A stretch of 64,000 nt of DNA. It comes from Phyllostachys edulis. Its lineage: Eukaryota > Streptophyta > Magnoliopsida > Poales > Poaceae. Of the stretch, positions 1 to 11,210 are shown one piece after another. The position numbers were made by a program, and so were the translations under genes. The notes below the pieces were generated by a model that saw only the letters and a list, made by a program, of their open reading frames with translations, did no database searches and was not told where the DNA came from. The stretch covers positions 66,802,195 through 66,866,194 of the forward strand of contig CM070562.1 in assembly GCA_036346405.1 (NCBI GenBank), given 5' to 3'. Positions within the stretch are counted from its first letter, which is position 1; each line of letters opens with the position of its first letter.

Positions 1-7
1 TATGACC

Positions 8-12
8 AGGGT
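8..12 (+). repeat. Left target-site duplication of element A (AGGGT)
   Basis: AGGGT at 8-12 is identical to 11843-11847, directly outside the two LTR ends. Five bases is the usual Ty3/gypsy duplication length. Confidence 0.88.
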
Positions 13-647
13 TGATGAGGATTAAAATCTCTATGTATTAATTTAATACATAGAAGACCATACGTCTTCATGGTCGTAACCCCTAAGGCTAACGACCTCA
101 CTGGTCGTAAGAATTCCAGAGGTTACACGATGGGTACCCTGGTCGGACTAGGCTTCGACCAGGTAGCTGCTCGGAAAAGCTATGAACAGGCACCCTTAAC
201 CGTATGATGAATGGAACACGTGCAGAACGTTCCATACCATGCGATGATATACAAGACACTAACAATAAACCACCTTACGGTTAAGCTTCTCACAAGCACT
301 TAACCGCAAGGTAGTTAGCACATTGTTAACTACCTTAAACCTCCGACCAGTCGTAACGTTTCATCAGGGACACCTTCTATAGGAGTAACTGCCGCCTCTT
401 CGGGAGTTATTTAATGGTGGAACACAGAAGACGAGGAGACAACGAACAACAGAAGACACACAAAGCAAGGCAACTCAGAAACCAAAGCAATAGCATTCAA
501 TACATTTGGTGTAATTAGAGATAGTCCCTAGTCAGGTCTTGTAATCCCAGTTCATATTAATAAAGAGCAGCCCCCATTCTCTTCCAGGATACTCCACGTC
601 ATTTTCCTCTTTTTATTTTCGTAAGATCGGCGACTCGATCATCGATA
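13..647 (+). repeat. Element A 5' LTR
   Basis: Starts TGATGAGGATTAAAATC and ends ATCGATA. It aligns with 11211-11842 over its full length. Differences cluster in the first 240 bases; the rest is nearly identical. An AATAAA at 559-564, followed by a C-rich stretch, is a plausible poly(A) signal in the R region. Several GGTCG/CGACC motifs occur in U3. Confidence 0.93.
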
Positions 648-649
648 GC

Positions 650-667
650 TGGCGCCGTCCGTGGGGA
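650..667 (+). other. Element A primer binding site
   Basis: TGGCGCCGTCCGTGGGGA lies 2 bases after the 5' LTR. The TGGCGCCG start is typical of plant gypsy elements primed by tRNA-Asp-like sequences; the tRNA identity is inferred. Confidence 0.75.
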
Positions 668-744
668 AGAAGACGTAAGTTTCTTGAAGAAACTCTTCGC
701 TCATACAAATCCTCGCCCAAGTTCCTGCAATTGCTAATGCGAAT

Positions 745-1362
745 ATGCCCGGAGTTTGGAATGAAGAGAATTGGTTCGACTTGGCGGACTACACCGACCT
801 CGATATGGAAGGATGTATCCGTGCCATGGAGGAAAATGGCAGATCATCCTCCTCTTCCTCCTCCGCCACCGCACGCCGATTTATTTATAGCAAGGTCGAC
901 CGGATGGATGAGGATGCGCCACCATTATCGGTGGCGCAATCAGAGGAACCAGCCATTCCGATCAGCTCGGAATGTCAGGGGACCTCTTCAAGCCCGGTCT
1001 TTCCGATCGGCAAAACAGGTGAAGAAATTTCAGCACCACCACTCGAAAATCTCTATACCCTCGATGAAATCATGGCTGAAAGATATTCTCCTACGTCTTC
1101 TGGCAATTCCAGGAGTCAACCTACATCTAGTAACAGTGCCGATGAAGCCTCCACTGGTCGTAGGCCATGTGGGGATGATCATGCTCAGCATACGATCGGC
1201 AGTTCGCCGAATCAGGCTGAGGAGACCTTAGGAGGTGCTCATTTCCGACCGCTCTCCGTCATGGAAACTTCTGGCAGAAGCACTGAGAAGCTCTCCATTA
1301 GTTACGATGGAAGCTCATCGAACATCGGTCTTTGGAGGCACGGTCAACGCGATCGGAGATGA
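745..1362 (+). CDS. gag: Element A gag, N-terminal segment
   Basis: An open frame of 205 residues starts 80 bases after the primer site and begins MPGVWNEENWFDLADY. A near-identical start (WNEENWFDLADY) occurs in the outer element at 29229 on the minus strand, which supports this ATG. The segment is acidic and serine-rich and has no zinc knuckle. It is the leading, poorly conserved part of Tat gag; the capsid-like core comes later at 2100. It ends in a stop at 1360-1362, so gag is already broken here. It would act in cytoplasmic particle assembly if intact. Confidence 0.7.
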   Translation: MPGVWNEENWFDLADYTDLDMEGCIRAMEENGRSSSSSSSATARRFIYSKVDRMDEDAPPLSVAQSEEPAIPISSECQGTSSSPVFPIGKTGEEISAPPLENLYTLDEIMAERYSPTSSGNSRSQPTSSNSADEASTGRRPCGDDHAQHTIGSSPNQAEETLGGAHFRPLSVMETSGRSTEKLSISYDGSSSNIGLWRHGQRDRR

Positions 1363-2100
1363 AAATCAAGATACCGCGACGGTCCTACATTCTCTACCAC
1401 GCCATCACGTGTTGTTAGAGATGATCCGCCATCGTGCACCAACTTCCAGATTCCACTTGAAGCCGATCGACGCCCATCGCTTAACTCGCTTGGCGTTGCC
1501 CACCTAGAGTAACTAATAGGACATATCAAATCCAGAAGGTTGGGAAGGTTCAGTTCACAGACACCTACGACCAAGATGAACCCCGAGACCTTGAGAATCG
1601 CATAAAACTTGCGACGTGTTCAAGATATCTTAAATAATTCTCGATCCTATTTTAGCGAAACTCCGGTTTTGTACACCGTAGGTCAAGTATCCCAAATTCT
1701 CCAATGCACCATGCAAAGACACTGAAGCGCATCGAGAACAAAGGGTTTCAGGAGTCAAACTATGACTTCATCCCACTTTCCTCCTCGGCGAGGGACAACA
1801 TGGTCATGCTCGGGAACAATCGATACCAAGGCCTCCTCGACGATTCCGACTAAGGAGTCACGAGGGGAGAAGATTATTTCAGGAAGCCACTCCCCCATCA
1901 CGTCGAGAAGAACCATCACTTGGACCTGACGATCTCCGACATTGTCTGAATCAAGTAGGCGGTCGAAGGCATCATACCAATGTCTACGACCGGATCGGCA
2001 CACCGGAGTTCCAGCATTCCAATCTTAGGAACCGGTCTCCGACCGATTACAATTCGGCACCCACCCAGAGAAGGCGCCATGAATTAATCATAGGTTATCG
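1363..2100 (+). pseudogene. Element A gag linker, degraded
   Basis: No long frame is open across this 740-base stretch between the gag start and the gag core. Short frames continue the serine- and acid-rich composition of the N-terminal segment. The region GCACCCACCCAGAGAAGG near 2057 to 2120 leads into the recognisable core. Confidence 0.45.
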
Positions 2101-2986
2101 AGCCTTCTCTGCAGGGCTCGAAGCTGTGCGTTGGCCTAACCGGTTTCGACCGGCCAACTTGGACAAGTTCAATGGAACTCAAAATCCATTGGAATTTCTC
2201 CAAATCTATACCACCACCATCAGAGCTGCTGGAGGCGATGAGAATGTGATGGCCAACTTTCTACCCACCGTGCTCGAAGGGTCTGCCAGGTCGTGGTTGT
2301 CTATACTTGGGAGCAACTCTGTGATCTTCTAATTGCAAATTTCCAGGGTACGTATGACCGTCCTGGGAAGGAGGATGATCTCCACCGAATTCGGCAGGGT
2401 TCTGATGAGACTTTACGTCAATACATCAAGAGGTTCAGCCAAGTTCGCAATTCTATACCCGAGGTCGACAAAGTCATCTGTTATTCAGGCTTTCAAAACA
2501 AGTCTGAGAAATCGGCGGTTTACGGAGGACATAGCAATTAACCCTCCAAGAACAACCGTTGAGCTTTTTGACATGGCCGATAAGTATGCCACTGCTAGCG
2601 AAGCAATCGAGTGGTGCGAAGCCATTGATCAGAAAGACAAGATTCCTCAGCCCGGCCTGGACAAACTAGAGAACAAGAATAAGAAGTCTCTCGAGAAGAA
2701 AAAGAACCGCAGACCCGACGACAAGGAGGTCCTAGCCATTCTTGATAAATTCATGAAGGGTAAGAAGGACTACACCGGTCGAGGCAAGACGAAAGCTCTG
2801 ACCGAGGGATTTCGGAAAAAGAAGAAGTGGTATCCACTTCACCAAAGACAGTGGTATGATCTGCGACTTTGCCGAGTCCGCAAAAGAAACTGGAGTATTA
2901 TTATGCAGGTGAAGGACCATTTCCCGCAATACAAGAACCCGGAGAAACGAGCTCCAAAAAGGACAAGGATGTCGGCGAAGAGATAG
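2101..2986 (+). pseudogene. gag: Element A gag core (retrotransposon gag domain), frameshifted
   Basis: The capsid-like core is recognisable from RPANLDKFNGTQNPLEFL (about 2144) through GTYDRPGKEDDL (about 2347) to a lysine-rich tail (2650-2830). At least two frame changes break it: near 2290-2330 and near 2480. A tail motif of the type KKWYPLHQRQWYDL marks the degenerate Tat zinc-finger-like region. The same segment is present, more decayed, in the outer element at 19739-20760 on the minus strand. Its normal role is virus-like particle assembly. As written it cannot give one protein. Confidence 0.75.
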
Positions 2987-4074
2987 AGTACCAGGATCCC
3001 CAACACACAGTCAACATGATTTTTGGAGGATCTTCTTCATACGAATCCAAACGTCATCTGAAGGCCATGGAGTGGGAGGTCAACCTCGTCGAATCTCCGA
3101 CCATTATCAAGCAATCGAAGTGGTCGGACATGGCAATTTCCTTCAGCAAAGACGACTGCCCCATCCCTTCGACTCGACCAGGTAGGTTCCCTATTGTTGT
3201 TGAACCAACCATTAATAATTGTAGGGTTAATCGAGTCTTAGTAGATGGAGGTAGTTCTTTGAATATATTATTTGCGGGAGCTTTAGAAGAAATGCAGGTC
3301 CCCATGTCAAAGGTGAAACCAGTGAAATATGCTTTTCATGGCATAGTTCCTGGCTCCATTGCTAAACCGATAGGTCAAGTTTCCCTACCGGTTACGTTCG
3401 GAATCGGAAGGCCTGATAACTTTCGAACGGAAAAAATTTCGTTTGATGTGGTAAACTTTGAATCCGCATACAATGGAATTCTTGGTCGACCGGTATTAGC
3501 AAAGTTCTTGATAGCCACGCATTACGGTTATCAAAGTTTGAAAATGCCGGGGCCAAAGGGAGTCATCACTATTCGGGGAGATCGAAAAATGGCTTATGTA
3601 TGTGATCGAAAATCCTTTGAACTGGTCGATGAACTTCCGACCAAAGAGGCTAATCCATCTACCATGCAGGCCAAACACTTGAGACCGAAGGTGACACCCA
3701 AACCCTCCGACCAGTCAAAAGAGGTATCACTCGACAAAGGCGCTTCTCGAGCAACGCTAAGTCACTACCCGGCGAAAAATGCCGCCCACCGCCGCAAGGT
3801 TCTCGGTGAGCAAGACTCGATCCTAAATAGGAAGAGTTGCTCGTCTCCTTCCTCCGAGCAAATCGGGGCGATTCGCTTTGGCAGTGTCCGATATGCCCGA
3901 GTCCCCGGAGGTGATCGAGCACGTGCTAGCTCTCCACCGATAAGAAACCGATCAAGCGGTTACGACGCTTTTGCACCGACGGAAGGAGGCAATTCAAATG
4001 AGATTGACAAAGCTTCAAGGTTGGATTCATCCGTGAAGTCAACCACCCTCGGCTCGCCAACCTGTAATGGTTAG
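2869..4074 (+). CDS. Element A gag end plus aspartic protease
   Basis: A 401-residue open frame overlaps the preceding gag frame. Its start continues gag (LEYYYAGEGPFPAIQEP). A retroviral-type aspartic protease core follows, with LVDGGSSLNILF at 3238-3273; the DGGS triad replaces the usual DTGA/DSGA, as is normal in Tat elements. ILGRPVL near 3480 fits the second protease strand motif. This enzyme would process the Gag-Pol polyprotein. The last 100 residues (after about 3720) look like degraded linker before RT. The listed ATG is not a natural start, because the frame should be reached by read-through or splicing from gag. Confidence 0.75.
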   Translation: MPSPQKKLEYYYAGEGPFPAIQEPGETSSKKDKDVGEEIEYQDPQHTVNMIFGGSSSYESKRHLKAMEWEVNLVESPTIIKQSKWSDMAISFSKDDCPIPSTRPGRFPIVVEPTINNCRVNRVLVDGGSSLNILFAGALEEMQVPMSKVKPVKYAFHGIVPGSIAKPIGQVSLPVTFGIGRPDNFRTEKISFDVVNFESAYNGILGRPVLAKFLIATHYGYQSLKMPGPKGVITIRGDRKMAYVCDRKSFELVDELPTKEANPSTMQAKHLRPKVTPKPSDQSKEVSLDKGASRATLSHYPAKNAAHRRKVLGEQDSILNRKSCSSPSSEQIGAIRFGSVRYARVPGGDRARASSPPIRNRSSGYDAFAPTEGGNSNEIDKASRLDSSVKSTTLGSPTCNG

Positions 4075-5030
4075 GAAGAATAATGGGAAATGGCGAATGT
4101 GTATCGACTTTACAGATCTTAATAAAGCTTGTCCGAAGGATGATTTTCCCCTTCAACGCATTGATCAACTGGTAGATTCTACATCTAGGTGCGAATTACT
4201 AAGTTTTCTAGATGCGTATTCAGGGTAGCACCAAATTAGTATGTGTAAAGAGGATGAGGAGAAAACTTTCTTCATCCCTCCATATGGCACTTATTGTTAT
4301 GTTAATATGCTATTTGGTCTCAAAAACGCTGGTGCAACTTTTCAAAGGTTGATGCAAAAAAACCTTTAGTCCACAAATAGGTCAGAATTTAGAAGCTTAC
4401 GTTGACGATCTGGTCGTAAAGACCACCAACGCTGGCAATCACATCTCTGACTTACAAGAAATTTTCAACAACTTGAGAAGGCATAACCTCAAGTTGAATC
4501 CGGAAAAGTGTGTGTTCGGAGTTTCTGCTAGAAAATTGCTTGGTTTCCTAGTCTCGTCTAGAGGTATTGAAGCAAACCCAGTAAAAATAGCGGCCATCGA
4601 CCAGATGCGTCCTCCGACCACGAAGAAGGAAGTCCAAAACTAACCTATCAGATGGCGCAGCTTAAGTCGTTTATAGCAAGGTTAGGGAAAAAGGATTACC
4701 TTTCTTTAAACTTCTTTGGAAACATGGGAGTTTCGAGTGGACTAGAGAGGCAAACGATGCCTTTGAAAAACTTAAAAAGTACCTTACAAGTGCCTTGTCT
4801 TAGTTTCTCCGAGACCGGAGAAACACCGCTAATGTACGTGGCAAAGAACACCACAAACAAGAAGCGTGTATCGGTCGTGAGAAAGGATAACATCCAACCA
4901 CCGCTTTATTACGCCTTCAAGGAAGCTAAGGCACTACTTTCGTGCCCACAAAGTGGTCGCATCGATCGGATATCCCCTTAGTCAAGTCCTTGGAAACAGG
5001 AATCATCGTGATGAATAGCAAAATGGGCGG
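4019..5030 (+). pseudogene. Element A reverse transcriptase, broken
   Basis: RT motifs are present in pieces: CIDFTDLNKACPKDDFPL (4100-4155), FLDAYSG followed by a stop at 4228, PYGTYCYVNMLFGLKNAG (about 4280-4330) and the catalytic YVDD at 4398-4409. A frameshift near 4370 separates the last two. Connection-domain remnants such as DAFEKLKKYLTSA continue to about 4800. The enzyme would copy element RNA into cDNA using the primer at 650. Broken frames mean it cannot act. Confidence 0.8.
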
Positions 5031-5157
5031 TTGAGCTAGGGCGTTTGACCTCCATTTCATTTCACGAACAAAAATAAAGTCTCAGGCAATAGCGTAACTC
5101 ATTGCCGAATGGACAAACCTCGAACCCACCCAAGGGCCCGAGTACTAACACCACGAG

Positions 5158-5685
5158 GTGTGGACAATGTACTTTGACGGTTCCTTGATGTTAAAAGGGT
5201 CGGGGTGGAGGATCCTCGATATCCCCATCGGGCGAACACATCAAGCACGCCATCCGCTTAAATTTTCCGTCACAAATAATGTGGCGAATATGAAGGTTTA
5301 TCGGCGGACTCGAGCACTCGCTCGCCGGGATTCGAGATTATTAGTGAAAGGCGATTCTCAACTAGTAGCGAATCAAGTAGGGAAAGAGTATCAATGCTCG
5401 AGTACTAAGATATCATGTTATCTGGCGGAAGTACGGAAACTCAAAAAGCACTTCTTCGGTTTTCAGATACAACATATTCCTAGAAAGGAAAACTTTCTGG
5501 CAGACCAGTTGGCACGGATGGCCTCCACGAGGTCAACCGTCCCGCCTGGAGTTTTTCTCGAGCAACTCGATTCACCCTCGGTAGTCGAGCCTTCTGAGAA
5601 CATACATGTTTCTTTACAGTCGAACAAACCGATCAAAGGAACATGGATGCTCCACAGTGTTGACGGTTGGTTTTATCACGATTAA
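5158..5685 (+). CDS. Element A RNase H domain
   Basis: An open frame of 175 residues carries RNase H features: MYFDGS near the start (first catalytic Asp), a central KGDSQLVANQVGKEY (another catalytic Asp) and ADQLARMAST near the end. VFLEQLDSPSVVEP after it is the usual Tat link toward integrase; the outer element has the homologous GVFLEQLQKPSLVE. This domain degrades the RNA strand of the RNA-cDNA hybrid. It is separated by stops from RT and integrase, so the polyprotein is interrupted. Confidence 0.75.
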   Translation: MWTMYFDGSLMLKGSGWRILDIPIGRTHQARHPLKFSVTNNVANMKVYRRTRALARRDSRLLVKGDSQLVANQVGKEYQCSSTKISCYLAEVRKLKKHFFGFQIQHIPRKENFLADQLARMASTRSTVPPGVFLEQLDSPSVVEPSENIHVSLQSNKPIKGTWMLHSVDGWFYHD

Positions 5686-5739
5686 GGTAGAGATTGATGA
5701 CATCGATCTACAATTATCTTCAAAGATGACATAATTCCT

Positions 5740-6870
5740 AAGATGATGTAGAGGCGATCAGATAGCACTAAAAGCCAAATCATACACTCTAATCGAACGC
5801 ACCTTGTATATACGAGGATCTCATGGAGTGTTGATGAGATGCATATCTCAAACGGATGGCATTAAGTTGTCAATCAAATCCATGAAGGAGTATGTGGAGC
5901 ACATCATTCCTACGTAACACCGGCCGGTAAAGCTTTCAGCAAGGATACTATCGCCAACCGCCTTCATGATGCAAAAGGAGTTGTGACGGCGCGTACATTG
6001 TCGGTTTATAGTCGATAAGTACATCACCAAGACAAGCCTTACAAACAATTCTCTTTCTTGGCCTTTTGCAACCTGGGGACTGGACATTTTGGGACCTTTC
6101 CCAAGAGCACCCGGGGGCTTCGAATTCCTTTTCGTCATGACTAACACATTTATAAAATAGATCGAGGCCGAGCCGGTTGTTAAAACAACAACTAAGGCCG
6201 CTAAGAGATTCCTCATGAAAAATGTGATCACACGATTTGGTGTACCCAGTCGTATAATCACAGATAATGGCGCCCAGTTCTCTAGCAGTCAATTTTAAGA
6301 ATTCTGCGATGAACTTGGTGTCAAAGTTCATTTTACTTCTGTTGCTCATCCGTAGAGTAATGGAGCAGTTGAGCGAGCTAATGGTATCATTATGCAAGGG
6401 ATCAAACTCCGAGTATTCAACCAATTAATCAAACGGTCAGGAGCTTGGGCTCAAGAACTCCCGTCTGTATTATAGGCCGTTCGAACCACGACCAGTCGTG
6501 CGACCGGTGAAACACCATTCTTTTTGGTTTATGGGGCTGAAGCCATGCTTCCTCCAGAACTCAAAATTGGCTCTGCTCGAACTGATCGTTTTAACGAAAA
6601 CGATCAGAATGAACGAAGACTCGACGGTATCAATTTCCTTGAAGAACGACGAAACCAAGCCCTTGTACGATCAGTAATCTACCAACAAGCCATGCGAAGG
6701 TACCATAGTCGTAAGGTGCAACCTCGCAGCCTTTGTCAGAGGTGATCCGTTCTCGAAAATTCGTAACCAAGCAAATCGCAATAAACTTTCTCCCAAGTGG
6801 GAAGGTCCTTACATCGTGGTCGAAGTAACCCGACTGTGTTTCGCATTTACTAGCTATGTCGATGGGCAAA
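5740..6870 (+). pseudogene. Element A integrase with multiple stops
   Basis: The zinc-binding region begins near 5775 (SYTLIERTLYIRG, RCISQTDGIKL). The catalytic core follows with LDILGPFPRAPGGFEFLFV (about 6085), TDNGAQFSS (about 6260) and GAVERANG (about 6362), giving the D, D and E positions. At least four in-frame stops fall where relatives have Trp or Gln. A readable C-terminal piece runs at 6524-6745. Integrase would insert cDNA into the chromosome, leaving the 5-bp duplication seen at the ends. Confidence 0.85.
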
Positions 6871-7950
6871 TTTTGTCAAATTCTTGGAACATTGATCAAT
6901 TGCGTAAGTTCTATGTTTAATTATTGTTTACATTCTTTCAATTCTTTCAATTTCAATAAATTCATTTATTCATTAAGAAAAGTAACCTTGCTTATATATA
7001 TATATATATATATACCTATAGGCTGGTCGTTCATGATTGTTAATTTAAATTGGTCGGAGAAGACAATTTTCTCTCCGATATCCTTTCTAAGGATCTCTGT
7101 TACTCTATGGCAACGACTTCCAAGTCATACGCTGTATTGGTCCTAGTAGTGAGCATTTTTCCACACGCGACAACACTCTTTTCTTAAGGAAATATATGAG
7201 TAATCAGAACATCATACAAATAACTTTTCATACTGAATGATATGCCTAAGATTATGAAGATTATATTTCATTATTTCAAGATTCTGCTCTGCTCTTGTCT
7301 GGCTACTGGTCGGGACACGGAAAGCCTCCTAGTCGAAGTCTCTCCTTTTTCGCATGTGGTCCTGCCCACTGGAAGGAGCTTCCTAGCGACGGTTCTTTTC
7401 TTACGATCCTCGCTACCATTTGGATAGAGAGCTTGAACACGTTTCACAAAATATGTTATATGATTTCATATCTAAGCATTCCTTCTGACCAGACTTTAGG
7501 ATAATAGATATAAACAAAGTTCACTTATAATTTGTTGCATTCATTTTTGCATTTCTTCTTATGTCAAATAACAAGGTCTTTTATCTAACCATGTACAACT
7601 TTTGATTGGTATTTCGATCATGACAAACAAAGATCTATAACTAGACGAAGTCATAAGCTGGTTCCGACCACAGTGATTTCCTAGTATTGCTACGATCGCT
7701 TTTGACTTCATATCGGCATACCTTCAAAACAATGGTTTCGACTTTCATTCTCTTTTTGGCTACACGCTTGTATAGTAAAGTTCTTCTACTATAAAGCGTT
7801 CGGGGCTAGGAAGTGTATGAGATTTTATTTAAAAAAGAGAGTCAAACAGATAAACAAAGGCATTGTTAATGACATAAAAGGTAAGTTTTATACATATTCA
7901 ATATTTTTACATTTTTTGCAGAGCCTACTCTAGAAATATTCCTGCACTAA
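6871..7950. other. Element A post-integrase spacer, non-coding
   Basis: No credible protein-coding frame is present between integrase and the antisense ORF. The stretch contains a (TA)n microsatellite at 6993-7014. It also holds one reverse-oriented copy, at about 7325-7400, of a roughly 80-base motif found three times in the equivalent spacer of the outer element. A purine-rich near-copy of the 3' polypurine tract lies at 7791-7810. Confidence 0.6.
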
Positions 7951-10833
7951 TTATCGCTTGATGGAGATCCCACCTCCATCTCCTCTACAACTTTATCTCC
8001 GAGTGGCTTGAGTTCTTCCATGAACTTGGTCGCCTCCTCGGTGGGCGCTTGAAGTCATCTTCAACAACTTGGAGATCAATGGAGGGTTTGAGCTTTCAGT
8101 TTTGCCAAAGCAAAACTAACTCCACTAGCAACTTTGCTTTCATGGCTCGGCATAGTTCTTCCGAGTAGTCTTGAGCAGAGTACTAAGATCCTCTAGAAGT
8201 TGATCCAAGTAGTTTATTTTCTCTACTGGATCTCTTAAGGTAGGCAGGCTTGATCCTGATCCCATATCAAAGATCATCTTGTTCAAAAATAGAGTCTTTT
8301 CATCAATACTTTGAACAAGAGCCGCCTCCTTGTCTTGCTCAAATTTCAGAGTCTTTTCTACTCTGTCCAAAGCTTGTTTTTGCTCTACAAGAGTAAAACA
8401 GGTGATAAGCACAAAAATAATTGGAGGAAGATAATAAGTCAAGTTTACGACCTGTTACCTTCAATTTTCTTGTTAAGTTCTTCCTTGCTGGTCGTCGCTT
8501 TGGCAATCGACCGGTCCTTAGCTTTGATTTCTTCTTCAAGTAGAGCTGTCTTGGCTTTCTCAGCCAGAATCTCTTCTTTTATTTTTTCCAAATCTATCGA
8601 ATACGATAAGGGAGAATAATTAGCAAAGGGCGAAGCGTTGAAGAAAGAAGAAGGTTAAGGGGAAAGTTCTTACTTTCTAATTCGGAGTGTTTCTGCTCCA
8701 AGTCTTTAATCCGCTGGGTCAGTCCTCCGACCACGGCAAAACTCTCGACCATGTGCTGCTCAAATAGCACTTTCCTCTTTAAAAAATTCTCTATAAAAGA
8801 TTTTTTAGGAGAGACTATGAAACTGGTCGTAGATACTTACCCGGATCGCCAAATCATTATATCCGCCAAATATTGAATCAGGATGCATTTTGATTTGATG
8901 ATCCGATATTTTTCCCCATGCCTCGTCAAGCTCCTTATCCTCGATGAATCGGGGGTGAAAAGGGAACTTGTCAGGTTGAGGAGAATTACCAACAATGGTC
9001 GGAACCTGTTGAGGGCCTTTAGGGGTATCTACCTCCGCAGAAGGAGTTTGAACCACCAATGGTTCCAACTCGACCGTTGGCCCTGAAGCCTACTTGGGGG
9101 CTTTTCCGACCACTCTTTCCTCAGGAATTCTGTCCTGAGAAATGGTCTGCTCATGGACCTCCACAAGGACCTGGTCCTCAGAAGGAGTCTGGTCGGAAAC
9201 GACCGGAACACCAGAGGACCTATACAAAGCAAAGAAGGGAAGTTCAAAAAACATCAAATCATCAAGAAATTATTAGAGGTATGCGCTTATACGACCACTT
9301 TCATTTGAGCATACCTAGTTAATTTCCGAGATTTGACTTTAAAACGCGGAAGAGTAAAATCTGTACCATCACCCTTCCTTTTCTTTTCTTCTGATCTTGC
9401 CGGTTCCGAACCAGCAGAATTGGCCAAATCCGTTGCATCATCCAACAGGATATCAGAAGCGATGCCCTTGATCAGCTTGTCAAAGATTACGTCCTTGACC
9501 ATCTGGTTGGGCGGAGTGGTTTCACCAGCCTCCAGACCAGTTGTTTCAGTAACAACTATCCGGTCGTCAACGACCGGTCTGGGGTTGGCGGCTCCGTAGT
9601 CGCGCACCGATGGCCTTCAGCCTTCTCCACCTAAACCAACAAATGAATTTGGTTAGGTGATGAAATTTTTTATCTAAACTACATATATATTCCTCTGAAA
9701 TGTTCTGTTACCTCGGGAGATTCATCTTCTTCCAATGCGTCTGGGCACGAATCGGTCGGAACAATGGTGGGATGTTTAGCCTCACCAGTTTGTGCGATTC
9801 GCAACCCGACCAACTACAGAAATAAAACATGATCAACAATCTGATCGGAGAATATGTATGCATGATAAAAGAAATTTTGATTGTTTACCTTAAGCCTTGT
9901 TAGTCTCTCTTCAGCAGGAACTATGGCCAAGATCTCGGGAATCCAAATTTCTCTCCAGTTCTCGCATGCATCACCGATCCGCCTCTAATTTCCTCAGGGA
10001 AAGAACTTTAAAAGGAAAGGAGAGAAAACAAAACATGAACATGTTTTAAGGTAGTACATTGATCAAATAAAAATACTGGTCGGAGTTTATCTCAAAGACT
10101 TACCACCTCCTGAGATAGCTTCATCATGACCAATGGACCAAATCAGGGAATGAGTCCGAAGCTTCAGTGGACTAATCTGGCGCTTGGTGAAGTCCCTCAC
10201 CATATGCCAAGAGGTCAAGCCCTTGACTCGCAGTCGAGATGGCATCCACCCATCGTCCGACCACCTCGCCTTCTCCACGGTCTTCCTCCACTTGAGATTT
10301 TCATTCGCTCTCATCCCGGCGAAGTAGAGGCCATCATCCCTCATAACCGTCATATAGAACCAGTTCTTCTTCCATGATGACCACGAGGATTTCGAGTACA
10401 TATGAATGTACTCATCGGCCTTCCCGTCGTGAAGGCGCAATGTACATTCTCCGGGAGTCTCCGTGGTTCTCCCCATCACCATTCGGTAGAAATACCTGAA
10501 GAGCTTCAAACTTGGAGACACTCCCAGGTATGCTTCACACAAATATGTGAAGATACTGATATTGGTGATAGAATTTGGGGCCAAATTCACCAATTCCACC
10601 CTGTAGAACTCAAGAACACGGAGAAGGAATTTGTGTACCAGCAATCTCAGCCCGCATTCGATGTAGGCGAGGAAAACAGGGATTTTCCCATCTTCGCGGC
10701 TTGGAAAATGCTCTCCAAACGCCGGTCTCCATCTGATCAAATTCTTGTCCGGGAGCATCCCAACCTTCTCCAATGCCTCAAGCTTTTTCTTGCTCAATTC
10801 TGAAGGCAACCACTTTGTGATTTGCTCTGACAT
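7951..10833 (-). pseudogene. Element A antisense ORF (aORF), spliced, Transposase_28-like / 'putative gypsy type transposon' family
   Basis: A minus-strand gene starts at ATG 10833 (MSEQITKWLPSEL) and can be followed through exons separated by GT...AG introns. Approximate exons are 10833-10104, 9990-9889, 9813-9712, 9630-9315, 9219-8841, 8792-8675, 8597-8458 and 8392-7951. Exon 1 is the conserved domain seen in rice proteins annotated as putative gypsy-type transposon. Later exons are acidic and then coiled-coil (LEQKHSELES, EEEIKAKDRS, KTLKFEQDKEA). The end VVEEMEVGSPSSDN resembles the outer copy's end. Frames break around exons 2, 4 and 8. Its function is unknown; Tat elements are known to carry such extra ORFs. 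Confidence 0.75.
10104..10833 (-). CDS. Element A aORF exon 1 (conserved N-terminal domain)
   Basis: This 243-residue open exon ends at a strong donor, read on the minus strand as GGTG then GTAAGT (10103-10098). It includes RWRPAFGEHFPSREDGKIPVF, the hydrophobic stretch FLAYIECGLRLLVHKFLLRVL and WKKNWFYMTVMRDDG near the middle. These match my memory of the Transposase_28 (PF04195) family, although no transposase activity is established for it. The frame stays open upstream to 11025, but the leader there is nearly all within the LTR-proximal spacer. I chose 10833 because the KWLPSEL start is typical. Confidence 0.7.
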
Positions 10834-11210
10834 GATGAAAATCCTCAAGGATGAGTAGTGTTCGTAGGAGATTTTGTGGTCGGAAGAACAAGAAAAGAGG
10901 GCTAAAGATTTTTTCTTGGCAAAGGAGATCAGAAAAGGGATCTGGAAGCATAAAAACTCCAAAAGGTCTAGCGATGGGGATTTTATAGCCTCGATCTTTA
11001 AATCACGATCGGAGGTTACCCACAAAGTCTAAACGCAAAAGCTTCTTTTTAAGCCCAATGAGAGGAACTCTTCAGCCCCAAGGCAAGTCCACAACTTTAA
11101 AATGAACACAAACCTCCTCGAATGTCACGGCATTAAATGGGGTCCGCCTCGATACAAATTCATCGGAAGAAGGTGTTCACACGACTGCTCATTTAAAGTT
11201 CGGGGCTAGC
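10834..11210. other. aORF upstream region and spacer to 3' LTR
   Basis: This is the 5' side of the antisense gene and the last internal stretch of element A. No clear TATA box was identified. It ends in the purine-rich tract next to the LTR. Any promoter for the antisense gene should lie here or in the LTR, which is an inference. Confidence 0.4.

Noticed and set aside
6993..7014. (TA)n as a promoter TATA box
   Set aside because: A long pure TA run in a non-coding spacer is a microsatellite, with no gene start in place.
7951..10833. Antisense ORF as an envelope gene
   Set aside because: It is antisense to pol, has no signal peptide or clear membrane anchor, and matches the Transposase_28-like family with coiled coils.
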